DNA of 64,000 nucleotides from Clostridia bacterium (GTDB taxonomy: Bacteria > Bacillota > Clostridia > Christensenellales > Borkfalkiaceae): contig JAIDVM010000010.1 in the NCBI GenBank assembly GCA_029059705.1, positions 1 through 64,000 on the forward strand, in the 5' to 3' direction. Each line of letters starts with the position of its first letter. Positions within the stretch are counted from its first letter, which is position 1. The notes beneath the pieces were generated by a model, which saw only the letters and a list, made by a program, of their open reading frames with translations, searched no databases and was not told where the DNA came from. Below, one piece after another: positions 41,228-52,174 of this stretch. The position numbers and the translations under genes were made by a program.

Positions 41228-42295
41228 ATGTTTTTTGACGACGACGAAGAAGAATACGGCGCGGACGACAGACTTGTAAAGAGCACTAAGGGCGAATACG
41301 ACTTTGAAGAAAACGTTTTGCGCCCCAAAACTTTAGAAGCCTACGTAGGACAGAGCAAGGTTAAAGAAAACTTAAAGGTTTATATGAACGCCGCAAAGCA
41401 GAGGGGCGAGGTGTTGGAGCATGTGCTTTTATACGGCGCGCCGGGGCTTGGCAAAACAACGCTTGCGCACATTATCGCAAACGAGATGGGCGGCACGCTT
41501 AAATTGACAAGCGCGCCCGCAATAGAGCGCAGCGGCGATTTGGCGGCTATTCTCACCAACTTGAACGACGGCGACGTTTTGTTCATCGACGAAATCCACC
41601 GCTTAAACCACAGCGTTGAAGAAATTTTGTATTCCGCAATGGAGGATTACGCCCTCGACATAATCGTCGGCAAAGGCCCCAGCGCAAGAAATATCCGCTT
41701 TTCGCTTAAAAAGTTTACGCTAATCGGCGCAACCACAAGGGCGGGCATGCTTGCAAACCCTTTGCGCGACAGGTTCGGCATAATCTGCCGTTTGGAAACC
41801 TACACGCCCGACGAGCTTAAAGAGATAGTTTTAAGAAGCGCAAAAACTCTGGGCATACAAATAGACGACAGCGCCGCTTCCGAAATTTCAAAGCGTTCGA
41901 GAGGAACGCCCAGAATTGCAAACAGACTTTTAAAGCGCGTGCGCGACTTTTCCACGATAAACGGAAATTCCGCCGTAACCTTAGAGGACGCGAAATACGC
42001 CCTTAAAAGAATGGAGGTTGACGAGCTTGGTCTTGACGAGGTGGACAGAGCTTTGCTCAGGGCAATGATAGAAAAGTTCGACGGCCGCCCCGTGGGGCTT
42101 GAAACGCTTGCGGCAACCATAAACGAGGACGCGGGCACCATAGAGGACGTTTACGAGCCGTTCCTTTTACAGCTTGGCTTTATTTCGCGCACGCCGCGCG
42201 GCAGAATGATAATGCGCGGCGGTTACGAACACCTCGGCTATAAAATGACGGAAAAGCAGCGCGAACAGGTTTCCCTTTTCGATAAAAACGATTAA
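41228..42295 (+). CDS. ruvB: Holliday junction ATPase RuvB
   Basis: A 355-residue AAA+ motor that pulls DNA through the RuvA-bound junction. Walker A is [13 protein letters not shown] near residue 70, Walker [11 protein letters not shown] near 117, sensor GATTRAG near 164 and the arginine-finger region NPLRDRFG near 176. A C-terminal winged helix ends the protein. queA follows 1 nt later. Confidence 0.96.
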   Translation: MFFDDDEEEYGADDRLVKSTKGEYDFEENVLRPKTLEAYVGQSKVKENLKVYMNAAKQRGEVLEHVLLYGAPGLGKTTLAHIIANEMGGTLKLTSAPAIERSGDLAAILTNLNDGDVLFIDEIHRLNHSVEEILYSAMEDYALDIIVGKGPSARNIRFSLKKFTLIGATTRAGMLANPLRDRFGIICRLETYTPDELKEIVLRSAKTLGIQIDDSAASEISKRSRGTPRIANRLLKRVRDFSTINGNSAVTLEDAKYALKRMEVDELGLDEVDRALLRAMIEKFDGRPVGLETLAATINEDAGTIEDVYEPFLLQLGFISRTPRGRMIMRGGYEHLGYKMTEKQREQVSLFDKND

Positions 42296-42296
42296 T

Positions 42297-44446
<2,150 letters not shown>

Positions 44447-44503
44447 AACGTCGGTTATTTTTGTGAAATTTAGGTGCATTGGAATAATTTTACATCAAAT
44501 TGC

Positions 44504-44532
44504 TTGCCAAATTAGTCAAAAAAAGTTATATT
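44504..44532 (+). promoter_or_regulatory. Promoter of yajC
   Basis: TTGCCA, 17-nt spacer, TATATT. Confidence 0.6.
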
Positions 44533-44565
44533 AATATTAATTGAAATTAAAATATGGAGTTCAAA

Positions 44566-45117
44566 ATGATTTTTTCATTATTAGAGGGCGAAGCTGCTAA
44601 GCCCGCAAACGGCGGCGATTGGTGGACTTACGTCATTCTTGCCGTTGTTGCGGTTGCGTTTATCGTGCTTTTTATCGTATTACCTTCGAGAAAGCGCAAA
44701 AAGCAGGAGAAGGACGCTCAGGACTTAATCAACGCGGTCGGTCCCGGCAACAAGGTTAAAACTATAGGCGGCATTTGCGGCATAGTCGTTGAAGTTGACA
44801 ACGAAGAGAGCACCTTCGTGCTTGAAACGGGCAGCGAAACAACCGGAAAGTGCTATATAAAGTTTGACAGACAAGCTATTTATCAGACGGACGCAAAGGT
44901 TGAAGAGGAAAAGAAACCCGAAACCGAAACAGCTCCCGCGGCGGAACCCGCTACGGAAAATCCCGAAGCTGCGCCCGTTGCCGAAGAGCCTAAGGTTGAA
45001 GAACCTGCTCCCGAACCCGTTCCCGCAGAGGAACCTGCGGCGGAAGTTGCGCCAGAAACCGCTCCCGCGGCACCCAAAAAGAAGGGCGGCAAGAAAAAAT
45101 CCAGCGATAATAATTAA
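44566..45117 (+). CDS. yajC: Preprotein translocase subunit YajC with acidic C-terminal extension
   Basis: YajC accompanies SecDF at the Sec translocon. One membrane helix (about residues 20-38) is followed by the family motif LPSRKRKKQEKDAQDLINAVGPGNKVKTIGGICG. Usual members are near 90-110 residues; this 183-residue one adds about 75 residues rich in Pro, Glu and Ala, closing with Lys-rich KKKGGKKK. A similar tail ends the giant lipoprotein at 32-4624. GGAG fixes ATG 44566 rather than the in-frame ATG at 44554. Confidence 0.9.
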   Translation: MIFSLLEGEAAKPANGGDWWTYVILAVVAVAFIVLFIVLPSRKRKKQEKDAQDLINAVGPGNKVKTIGGICGIVVEVDNEESTFVLETGSETTGKCYIKFDRQAIYQTDAKVEEEKKPETETAPAAEPATENPEAAPVAEEPKVEEPAPEPVPAEEPAAEVAPETAPAAPKKKGGKKKSSDNN

Positions 45118-45126
45118 TAATGTTTA

Positions 45127-45159
45127 AAGCCTCCGCATAGATTAAAGCGGAGGTTTTTA
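45127..45159 (+). terminator. Hairpin before the TIGR04086 gene
   Basis: AAGCCTCCGC (45127-45136) pairs with GCGGAGGTTT (45147-45156), then T. The 3' arm contains the ribosome site GGAGG of the next gene, so the hairpin can end transcription and hide translation start. Confidence 0.7.
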
Positions 45160-45160
45160 T

Positions 45161-45529
45161 ATGCGCACAACAATTTTTCAGATTTTAAAGGCGGTGCTTG
45201 CGGCGGTTTTGTGTTCGCTTGCGTTCGTTCTCGTTTTTACGGTTATTATTCAGTTGTTTACGTTGCCTGCAACGGTCGTCAAGCCCGTAAATCAGGTTTT
45301 TAAGATAATAGCAATTCTTGTCGGCGGGCTGATATTTATCCGCGGTGACAAGGGGCTTGTTAAGGGAGTAATCCACGGCGTTGCTTCCGTTATTATAACC
45401 TTTTTGATTTTCGCGCTGATTTCTCTTTCGTTTTCCATTAGCTGGCTGTTCCTTTTAGACCTTTTACTCGGTGCGGTAGCGGGCGGAATTTCGGGCATAA
45501 TTGCGGTTAATATAAAAAAGAGCGTTTAA
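45161..45529 (+). CDS. TIGR04086-type membrane protein
   Basis: A 122-residue protein with four membrane helices, fitting the TIGR04086 family that commonly lies beside YajC and SCIFF in Clostridia. The sequence has FRIFKIIAILVGGLIFIRG-like loops (KIIAILVGGLIFIRGDKG) and FISGIIAVN near the end. No biochemical role is known. Its ribosome site lies in a terminator-like hairpin. Confidence 0.75.
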   Translation: MRTTIFQILKAVLAAVLCSLAFVLVFTVIIQLFTLPATVVKPVNQVFKIIAILVGGLIFIRGDKGLVKGVIHGVASVIITFLIFALISLSFSISWLFLLDLLLGAVAGGISGIIAVNIKKSV

Positions 45530-45534
45530 ATTGC

Positions 45535-45563
45535 TTGCAATTTCGGTTTGCGTATTTTATAAT
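45535..45563 (+). promoter_or_regulatory. Promoter of scfA
   Basis: TTGCAA, 17-nt spacer, TATAAT; transcript start near 45570. Confidence 0.75.
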
Positions 45564-45598
45564 TGAATAAGAAAGACGACGTAAGGAGAAATCTAATT

Positions 45599-45757
45599 AT
45601 GATAAAGACTGTGGCTAAACCCAACGAAAAGAAGGTTACCGGATGCGGCGAATGCAGAAGCACCTGCCAGTCGGCTTGCAAAACAAGTTGCACGGTAGGC
45701 AACCAAAGCTGCGAAAGAGTTACGCGCGAGCAGAAGCCCGACGGGGAAAACAAGTAA
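45599..45757 (+). CDS. scfA: SCIFF ribosomally made peptide (six Cys in forty-five residues)
   Basis: A 52-residue precursor peptide with six Cys at positions 16, 19, 23, 27, 31 and 38 in the conserved pattern GCGECRSTCQSACKTSCTV. In the studied member a thioether joins a Cys to a Thr five residues later, which here would be Cys27 to Thr32. The family is nearly universal in Clostridia, with a presumed housekeeping rather than antibiotic role. AAGGAG lies about 10 nt before ATG 45599. The maturase gene follows. Confidence 0.95.
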   Translation: MIKTVAKPNEKKVTGCGECRSTCQSACKTSCTVGNQSCERVTREQKPDGENK

Positions 45758-45778
45758 AGATAAATTAAAATTTTAAAC

Positions 45779-45808
45779 AAGGAGCAGAAAATCTCTGCTC
45801 CTTAAATT
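45779..45808 (+). terminator. Hairpin between scfA and scfB
   Basis: AAGGAGCAGA (45779-45788) pairs with TCTGCTCCTT (45794-45803), followed by a modest AAATTT. It probably ends most scfA transcripts, so that the peptide is made in excess over its enzyme. Confidence 0.7.
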
Positions 45809-45816
45809 TCGTTATA

Positions 45817-47145
45817 ATGGTACACGTTTTTAACTATAAGGATAAATTTTATATTTACGATTCGGGCAGCGGCAGCCTGCACGAGTGCGATAAGGACACG
45901 GCTGATTACACAAAAGCAAAGTACGAGGGGGTGGGAACCGTTCCCGCGCTTTCCGCCGAAAAAATTGCCGAAATCGAAAGCGATTTGGCGGCTTTAAAGG
46001 AGCAGGGGCTGTTTTTAAAGGAAGAAATAAAGGCTTATCCCTTAAAATCTCACGAGGTTAAAGCGCTCTGTCTGCATATCTGCCATGACTGTAATTTAAG
46101 GTGCCGCTATTGCTTTGCCGACGAGGGTGCTTATCACAGCGCGCGCGAGTTTATGAGCGAGGAAACGGCAAAAAAGGCGATTGATTTTTTAATTGAAAAC
46201 AGCGGCAAAAGAAAAGTTCTTGAAGTGGACTTTTTCGGCGGCGAGCCTTTAATGTGTTTGCAAACCATAAAAAACGTGGTTGCTTACGCTCGCAAAAAGG
46301 GCGAAAAGGCGGGCAAAAAGTTTTTGTTCACCACCACGACGAACGCGCTTTTGCTTGACGACGACGCAATCGACTTTTTCAACCGCGAAATGGAAAACGT
46401 CGTTTTAAGCTTGGACGGCAGAAAAGAAGTGCACGACGCCATAAGAAAGACGGTAAACGGCAAAGGCAGCTTCGATTACGTTATCGACCACGTTAAAAAA
46501 TTCGTGCGTTCCCGCGGCGACAAAAATTATTACGTGCGCGGCACGTTTACGGCTAAAAATCTCGATTTTTCCGAAGACGTTATATTTTTGGCGGAAAACG
46601 GCTTCGACAGCATTTCGATGGAGCCCGTAGTAACCGAAATAGACGACCTTGCGATAAAGGAAGAGCATCTGCCGCAAATATTAAACGAGTATGAAAGGCT
46701 GTGCGACAGATATCTTGAAAAACATGAAAACGGCGAAGGCTTTAACTTCTTCCACTTCAATATCGATTTGGAGGGCGGGGTTTGCCTTCAAAAAAAGGTT
46801 TCGGCGTGTGGCGCGGGCAACGAGTATTTTTCCGTTGTTCCAAACGGCGATATTTACCCTTGCCACCAGTTTGCGGGCGATAAAGACTTTTTTATGGGCA
46901 ACGTTTACGAAGGAAAATTAAACGAAAACATCCGCAACAAATTCGCTTCTTCGTGTCTTTTTACCCGCGAGGACTGCGGCGACTGCTTTGCAAAATTTAT
47001 TTGCAGCGGCGGCTGTGCGGCAAACAATTATCACTTTGAGGGCGACGTAAACAAGCCTTATAAGGTAACCTGCGAAATGATGAAAAAGCGCATAGAGTGC
47101 GGTATGCACGTTCTTGCGAAGAAAAAAGAACTTAAAAAGAATTGA
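45817..47145 (+). CDS. scfB: SCIFF thioether-forming radical SAM maturase
   Basis: A 442-residue radical SAM/SPASM enzyme that installs the thioether in SCIFF. The AdoMet cluster motif is CNLRCRYCF near residue 92; the SPASM region supplies Cys residues in SACGAGNEYFSV, IYPCHQFAG and REDCGDCFAKFICSGGC (near 330-405). The N-terminal 80 residues form the peptide-binding domain. No Shine-Dalgarno is visible at ATG 45817; the start matches the family opening. It lies 60 nt after scfA. Confidence 0.94.
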   Translation: MVHVFNYKDKFYIYDSGSGSLHECDKDTADYTKAKYEGVGTVPALSAEKIAEIESDLAALKEQGLFLKEEIKAYPLKSHEVKALCLHICHDCNLRCRYCFADEGAYHSAREFMSEETAKKAIDFLIENSGKRKVLEVDFFGGEPLMCLQTIKNVVAYARKKGEKAGKKFLFTTTTNALLLDDDAIDFFNREMENVVLSLDGRKEVHDAIRKTVNGKGSFDYVIDHVKKFVRSRGDKNYYVRGTFTAKNLDFSEDVIFLAENGFDSISMEPVVTEIDDLAIKEEHLPQILNEYERLCDRYLEKHENGEGFNFFHFNIDLEGGVCLQKKVSACGAGNEYFSVVPNGDIYPCHQFAGDKDFFMGNVYEGKLNENIRNKFASSCLFTREDCGDCFAKFICSGGCAANNYHFEGDVNKPYKVTCEMMKKRIECGMHVLAKKKELKKN

Positions 47146-47171
47146 AATCGGCGAAATAGAGATTAAAATTA

Positions 47172-47200
47172 TTGACGGCGGTAAAATTTTTTTATATAAT
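47172..47200 (+). promoter_or_regulatory. Promoter of secD-secF
   Basis: TTGACG, 17-nt spacer, TATAAT. Confidence 0.7.
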
Positions 47201-47279
47201 AAAGTAGTTAGTTTTTAAAGTATTCCCGCAATACGGCTTTAAATACGGAAAAAGCGGTTGTCGGGGAACAGGAGTAAAG

Positions 47280-48833
47280 ATGGGCAAAGTAAAATCGGCG
47301 ATAATAACTGCGTTGTTCGTCGCGGCGGTTGCGGTTTTGGCGTTTTTTGCCACGGTTTCCTTTGGGCTGCCGGGCGGCGTCGATACCTATAATTCTTTCG
47401 TTGCGAATATTCACCTCGGCGCAGACCTTACAGGCAACGCATACGCTACGTTGTATCCCGAAGGCGTTATTTCGACCGCGGATTATCAGCTTGTGGCAAA
47501 CGACGAGGAAAATTCCGACAGTGAAGTTTATGCGGAAAAATATCTTGAACGCGGCGGCGCTTACGTCAGCAAGGACAAGCTGGGTTACACTTATGTAGAC
47601 GGGAATTATGTTGAACCGGCTGAAGGCGACAAAACCGAAAGCGAATTCAAGGCAAGCATAAAGCACGACGCCGAAGTTCTTTTAAAGCGCTTGGGTGACA
47701 AGGGCTATTCGAGCTATTCCGTGCTTGTGGGCGACGAGGGCTTTTCGATAAAGGTTTCGCTTCCTACTAATTTTTCTTACGTGGAATACAAGGAAAGCCA
47801 AAACACTTACAGCTCCGATAACCTCGCCGACCAGATTTCGGCAATAAACGTGCTTTCTTACAGCGGAGAAATCAGTTTGAGGGATTCAAACACATACGAC
47901 GGTTCGAATTCCGTCGTTTCGGTTATCAAGCACGATTTCAAAAGCTTTTTCAGCGGTGCAAGCGCGCTTACCCGCGGCGGTTCTTCATGGATATTAATTA
48001 ACCTTAACGACTACGGTTTTGAAAAGCTTAATGAAGCGCTCGGCAATTACGGCGGCAGCGAAACAACCGCGTATTTCTATATCGGCGAAACCTGCCTCGG
48101 TTTAAGCGTTACTATTGCCGACGGTATTGCGGACAAGACCTTGGCGTTCCAGCCCAGCAATATGACTGCAAGCGCCGTTCAGGACGTTGCAATACTTCTT
48201 AATTCTGCGATAGCGGGCAACGAAATTTCAAACGTTTATAACGACGAAGCCGAAAACTCGGGCACGAACGTAATCGCCACCACGTCAAAGTTCGGCGCAT
48301 ACGCTCCCGTATATCTCTTTGCGGCGCTGCTTGCAATAGTGGTTGCGGCAATAATCGGACCTTCGGTCAAATATAAAAAACTCGGACTTGTAAATGCTTT
48401 ATCCGTGCTTATCTACGCGCTTGCGATGGTGACTGCGATAATGCTCATTGATATACAGGTGACGATAGCGGGCGCGTTTGCCGCAATTCTGGGGCTTGCG
48501 CTGTTGCTGTTCTCAAACATCGTTTCCTTCGAGGCGATTAGAAAAGAAACCTTAACGGGCAGAACAATTCAGGCTTCGGTAAAGCTCGGATATAAAAAGA
48601 CCGTGTTCGCCGTGCTCGATATCCACGTTTTACTTTTGGTAATTGCAGTTATGCTCGCGCTTATAGGCGTCGGCGAGGTTGCGGCGTTCGGGTTCATTTC
48701 GCTTATCGGCGTAATCGCGTCTTACGTGTTGCATTGGTTTACGAGGTTTATGTGGTTCGTAACCTCTTCGCCCGCACGCGATAAATTCAAATTCTGCGGC
48801 TTTGCAAGGGAGGTAGAAGACGATGAAGACTAA
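47280..48833 (+). CDS. secD: Divergent SecD-type translocase subunit
   Basis: A 517-residue protein with an N-terminal helix, a long outer domain (about 35-340) and five membrane helices at the C-terminus, as in SecD. The opening LGADLTGNAY corresponds to the SecD signature LGLDLxGG but is altered. In the fourth helix region GLALLLFSNIVSFEAIRKE takes the place of the usual GMAVDANVIIFERIKE, so the conserved proton-pathway Asp is missing. Identity rests on size, topology, partner gene and locus order after yajC. Confidence 0.8.
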   Translation: MGKVKSAIITALFVAAVAVLAFFATVSFGLPGGVDTYNSFVANIHLGADLTGNAYATLYPEGVISTADYQLVANDEENSDSEVYAEKYLERGGAYVSKDKLGYTYVDGNYVEPAEGDKTESEFKASIKHDAEVLLKRLGDKGYSSYSVLVGDEGFSIKVSLPTNFSYVEYKESQNTYSSDNLADQISAINVLSYSGEISLRDSNTYDGSNSVVSVIKHDFKSFFSGASALTRGGSSWILINLNDYGFEKLNEALGNYGGSETTAYFYIGETCLGLSVTIADGIADKTLAFQPSNMTASAVQDVAILLNSAIAGNEISNVYNDEAENSGTNVIATTSKFGAYAPVYLFAALLAIVVAAIIGPSVKYKKLGLVNALSVLIYALAMVTAIMLIDIQVTIAGAFAAILGLALLLFSNIVSFEAIRKETLTGRTIQASVKLGYKKTVFAVLDIHVLLLVIAVMLALIGVGEVAAFGFISLIGVIASYVLHWFTRFMWFVTSSPARDKFKFCGFAREVEDDED

Positions 48834-49812
48834 TTTAAAGCTTTCCTCCAAAATGCACTTGTTTATCATAGTTTCTTCGGTGCTTATCGCGCTGGGAATT
48901 ATGGTCGGCGTAATTTGCCACTTCGTCGCAAACGGTTATTTCAACTACGGCGGCGACTGGGCAAGCTATAAGGAAGTAACGGTATCCTACGCATACGTTG
49001 ATTATTCCGACGAAAGCGAAGTTATTGAAATCTGCAATAAAAATTTCAGTGATTGCGGACTTAAATATCAGTCGTTGACCACCGGTAAATCCTCCGAGGG
49101 CGGCGAAATAGTTTATACTTTTTCGATTGCAGCCGACGACACGCAATTAAGCAATGCGGTTGTGCTTATTGGCACCGCTTTCAACGGCGCAATCCAAACC
49201 TCGGTTTCGGCTCACACGCAGGAGGCGCTTTTGGGCGGCGCGCTCACAATCGACAGATGCTGTATAGCGCTTGCGTGCATAATAGTAGTTCATTTCTTAT
49301 ATTTCGTAATCCGTTACAAGCTCACCATGGCGCTTGCCGCAGTTTTGGCGGATATCCACAATCTCGGCATTTTCTTGTCGCTTTTGTCGCTGACGAGAAT
49401 ACCCGTTGCGTCGTCGGTGCTTGCGTTTGCGACGCTCACGCTTTTAATAACAGTAATCGGCACGTCGCTTCTGTTTGACAGAATGAGAAGGAACGCGAAA
49501 AACGAGGACTTGAAAAAGCTTTCCGCTTTCGAGCATGCCGACCTCGGCGCAAACGAGTGCCTGACGTTAAATTTAATAATTCCCGCTTGTCTTGCTTCGG
49601 TGGCGGCGTTGCTGTTCGTGCTTCTTTCAATCAGCTCGCTTTCGCCGGTAGTAATTCTCGCGCCGGTGTTTGCCGCGCTTGTAAGCTTTATTTCTTGCGC
49701 ATACGGCACGGTGTTCTTCACACCTTCCGTATATTCCCGCTTTAAGCTTTTGGGCGACAATTATAAATCGCAACATGCGCGCGCAAGCAAAACAAAGGGC
49801 ACAAGCAAATAA
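48823..49812 (+). CDS. secF: Divergent SecF-type translocase subunit
   Basis: A 329-residue protein with the SecF layout: one helix, an outer domain (about 45-145), then five helices. TLLITVIGTSLLFDRMRRN corresponds to the SecF motif GYSINDTVVVFDRIREN; the key Asp is replaced by Gly. ADIHNLGIFL corresponds to LLHDVIIVLG. It overlaps secD by 11 nt and has GGAGG before the ATG. SecDF normally uses the proton gradient to pull exported proteins out; this pair may not conduct protons. Confidence 0.8.
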   Translation: MKTNLKLSSKMHLFIIVSSVLIALGIMVGVICHFVANGYFNYGGDWASYKEVTVSYAYVDYSDESEVIEICNKNFSDCGLKYQSLTTGKSSEGGEIVYTFSIAADDTQLSNAVVLIGTAFNGAIQTSVSAHTQEALLGGALTIDRCCIALACIIVVHFLYFVIRYKLTMALAAVLADIHNLGIFLSLLSLTRIPVASSVLAFATLTLLITVIGTSLLFDRMRRNAKNEDLKKLSAFEHADLGANECLTLNLIIPACLASVAALLFVLLSISSLSPVVILAPVFAALVSFISCAYGTVFFTPSVYSRFKLLGDNYKSQHARASKTKGTSK

Positions 49813-49823
49813 AAAACATTTTT

Positions 49824-49847
49824 AAGGCGGGTTAATCCCGCCTTTTT
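49824..49847 (+). terminator. Terminator after secF
   Basis: AAGGCGGG, loop TTAAT, CCCGCCTT, then TTT. It lies only 10 nt before recJ. Confidence 0.85.
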
Positions 49848-49857
49848 GTCTATAATT

Positions 49858-52170
49858 ATGAAAAGAATACTTCCGGAGTTTGAATTTTCGGACGAACAAC
49901 TTAATATCGTGCGTAAACTCGCTTTGGAATGCGGGTTGTGCGAGGACACCGTAAAAATTTTGTACGGCAGAGGAATATGCGCCAAGGACGACATAATAAA
50001 ATTTATGCATCCTTCAAAAGAGCACTTTATTTCGCCGTACAAAATGAGCGGCATGCGCGAGGCGGTGGAACTCATTAAACGCGCGCGCGACGAGGAGTGG
50101 TCGGTAGTCGTTTACGGCGATTACGACGCCGACGGCGTTTGCGCCGCGACGATACTCGGCAATTCCCTGCGCGATTTCGGCATAGAGCCGTACGTGTGCG
50201 TGCCCGAACGTAAGGACGGTTACGGGCTTTCAGCCGCGCTTATCGACGGTATTTTCGACGAGTATTTTCCTCAACTTTTTATAACGGTGGACTGCGGAAT
50301 TTCATGCGCGGACGAGGTGGATTATATAAAGGAGCTTGGAGCGGAGGTGATAGTAACCGACCATCACGAGCTTCCCGAAAGAATACCCGACTGTATTTGT
50401 ATAAACCCCAAATTCAACGACGGCTATATTTACGACAATCTTTGCGGCGCGGGCGTTGCCTTTAAGGTGGGCTGTGCGCTCAACGGCGAAAGTGCCTATA
50501 AATACCTCGATTTTGCCGCAATCGCCACCGTTGCGGACAGCGTTCCGCTCACGGGCGAAAACCGCGACATAGTTTACGAGGGGTTAAAGCTGATAAATTC
50601 CAACCCCAAGGAATGTTATTCGTATTTTTTGAATAAGAACGATTGCGCAAATTCGCATACGCTTGCTTTTTCCGTTGCGCCGAAAATAAATGCGGCGGGC
50701 AGAATGGGCGACGCTAAGGCTGCGCTTTCGCTTTTTAATTCAACGGACAAATCCGAAATTTTTACGCTTGCGGCAAAGCTTTCGGAGTATAATCTCGAAC
50801 GGCAGAAGTATTGCGACGAGCTGTATTCGAGCGCAAAGGAAATGCTCAAAGCAGACGACGGCGGCTTCGGCAACATAATTATGCTTTACAACGAAAACTG
50901 GAACTCGGGCTTTGTTGGCATTGTTGCTGCAAGGCTTGCCGAAGAGTATTCGCGCCCCGCAATTTTGTTTGTAAAAAACGGCGATATGTTAAAGGGGTCT
51001 GCGCGCTCGGTTGAAAACGTAAACATTTTCGAGGCGTTAAGGCATTGCAACAGATTTATTACGGAATTCGGCGGACACTCGCAGGCGGCGGGCGTAAACG
51101 TTTGTATAGACAATTTTAAAGCCCTTCACGAGGCGCTCGAAGAATACATTTCCCAAAATTACACCGCGCAAGACTTTATTCCTACCGTTTACATAAGCGG
51201 CGTGTTGAAGTCGGCTTATTCCGCACGTTTTGTAAAGGAGCTTGAAATGCTCGAACCCTTCGGCGTGGGGAACAAGCGTCCCGTTTTCGAGCTTGACGAA
51301 GGTGCGCTTGCGGTAAAACCCGTAAAGCCGTTGTCGCCGCATATAAACATAAAGAGCGACAAGCTCGAATTGATGTATTTCGGCGGCAGCAAGTTTGGCT
51401 GTCTTTTGGAAAGCCGTGCGCCCAAAAAGCTAATTTTCGAATACAACGTTTCAAGCTTCAGGGGCAAGGAATACGTAAAGGGCTTTGTGCGCGACGTTAT
51501 TTATTCCGCAGACGCGGGCAAATTTATCGGCGAGGACGCGCTTATGTGCGCCGTAAGTTCGCTGTCGCAGCCGCAAGCGGAATGTGAAATAACCGAAATT
51601 TCAAAAAAGACCGCCGAAGAAGCAATGCAAAATTGCGGCAGCTTCGGCACGGTTTTCGTGTGCTGGAATTATTCTTTAATCGAAAGATTTGCGGGCGCAG
51701 ACAAATTGAATGCGGAATTGTTTTATCCTTCCGCAAAAAACAACGCGACCTTGATTTTGGTTTCGCCCATGCCCGACGCCGATTTAAGCGGCTTTTCCGA
51801 AGTTGTTTTCCTTGAAAATCCCGCGGGCGTCAGGTTGCCTTCTTTAAATAATAAGCAGGTTAAAGTTTGCAAAGTGGAAAACGGCAATAATATGTTTAAA
51901 CCGCTCACGTGCGAAAGGCAGACGCTGTTAAAAATTTTTGCGTGTCTTTCGGCAAACGAAAATGTGGTTGAGGGCGCAACGGCGGAAGAGGTTGCCAAAA
52001 AGAGCAATCTCGGCTTTGATAAAACGCAAATTTTACTCGCTTTAAAAATTTTTGAACAGCTTTCGCTCGTTTCGTTTGATGGCGGCAGACTTAAAGTTAT
52101 AAGAGGCGTTAAAAGCGAGCTTACTAATTCCGAAATTTATAACACGGTTTTGAGGTTGACTACGGAGTAA
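49858..52170 (+). CDS. recJ: Single-strand-specific 5'-3' exonuclease RecJ
   Basis: A 770-residue DHH-family nuclease for recombination and repair. Catalytic motifs: VVYGDYDADGVCAATIL near residue 82, TVDCGISCADE near 145, VTDHHELP near 168, and GFVGIVAARLAEEYSRPAI and GGHSQAAGV near 348-408. The C-terminal extension (about 550-770), with a final winged-helix-like part, is as in other Clostridia. ATG 49858 has no Shine-Dalgarno; the in-frame TTG 49846 lies in the terminator tail. Confidence 0.92.
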   Translation: MKRILPEFEFSDEQLNIVRKLALECGLCEDTVKILYGRGICAKDDIIKFMHPSKEHFISPYKMSGMREAVELIKRARDEEWSVVVYGDYDADGVCAATILGNSLRDFGIEPYVCVPERKDGYGLSAALIDGIFDEYFPQLFITVDCGISCADEVDYIKELGAEVIVTDHHELPERIPDCICINPKFNDGYIYDNLCGAGVAFKVGCALNGESAYKYLDFAAIATVADSVPLTGENRDIVYEGLKLINSNPKECYSYFLNKNDCANSHTLAFSVAPKINAAGRMGDAKAALSLFNSTDKSEIFTLAAKLSEYNLERQKYCDELYSSAKEMLKADDGGFGNIIMLYNENWNSGFVGIVAARLAEEYSRPAILFVKNGDMLKGSARSVENVNIFEALRHCNRFITEFGGHSQAAGVNVCIDNFKALHEALEEYISQNYTAQDFIPTVYISGVLKSAYSARFVKELEMLEPFGVGNKRPVFELDEGALAVKPVKPLSPHINIKSDKLELMYFGGSKFGCLLESRAPKKLIFEYNVSSFRGKEYVKGFVRDVIYSADAGKFIGEDALMCAVSSLSQPQAECEITEISKKTAEEAMQNCGSFGTVFVCWNYSLIERFAGADKLNAELFYPSAKNNATLILVSPMPDADLSGFSEVVFLENPAGVRLPSLNNKQVKVCKVENGNNMFKPLTCERQTLLKIFACLSANENVVEGATAEEVAKKSNLGFDKTQILLALKIFEQLSLVSFDGGRLKVIRGVKSELTNSEIYNTVLRLTTE

Positions 52171-52174
52171 AGGC

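Noticed and set aside
45599-45757. SCIFF peptide as a new bacteriocin
   Set aside because: It matches the known, nearly universal clostridial SCIFF family and lacks immunity or export genes beside it.
45813-45818. TATAAT as a promoter for scfB
   Set aside because: It overlaps the start codon, so transcripts from it would begin inside the gene; no -35 lies at proper distance.
49851-49856. TATAAT as a recJ promoter
   Set aside because: It ends 1 nt before the ATG and the -35 position falls in the terminator stem, without a match.
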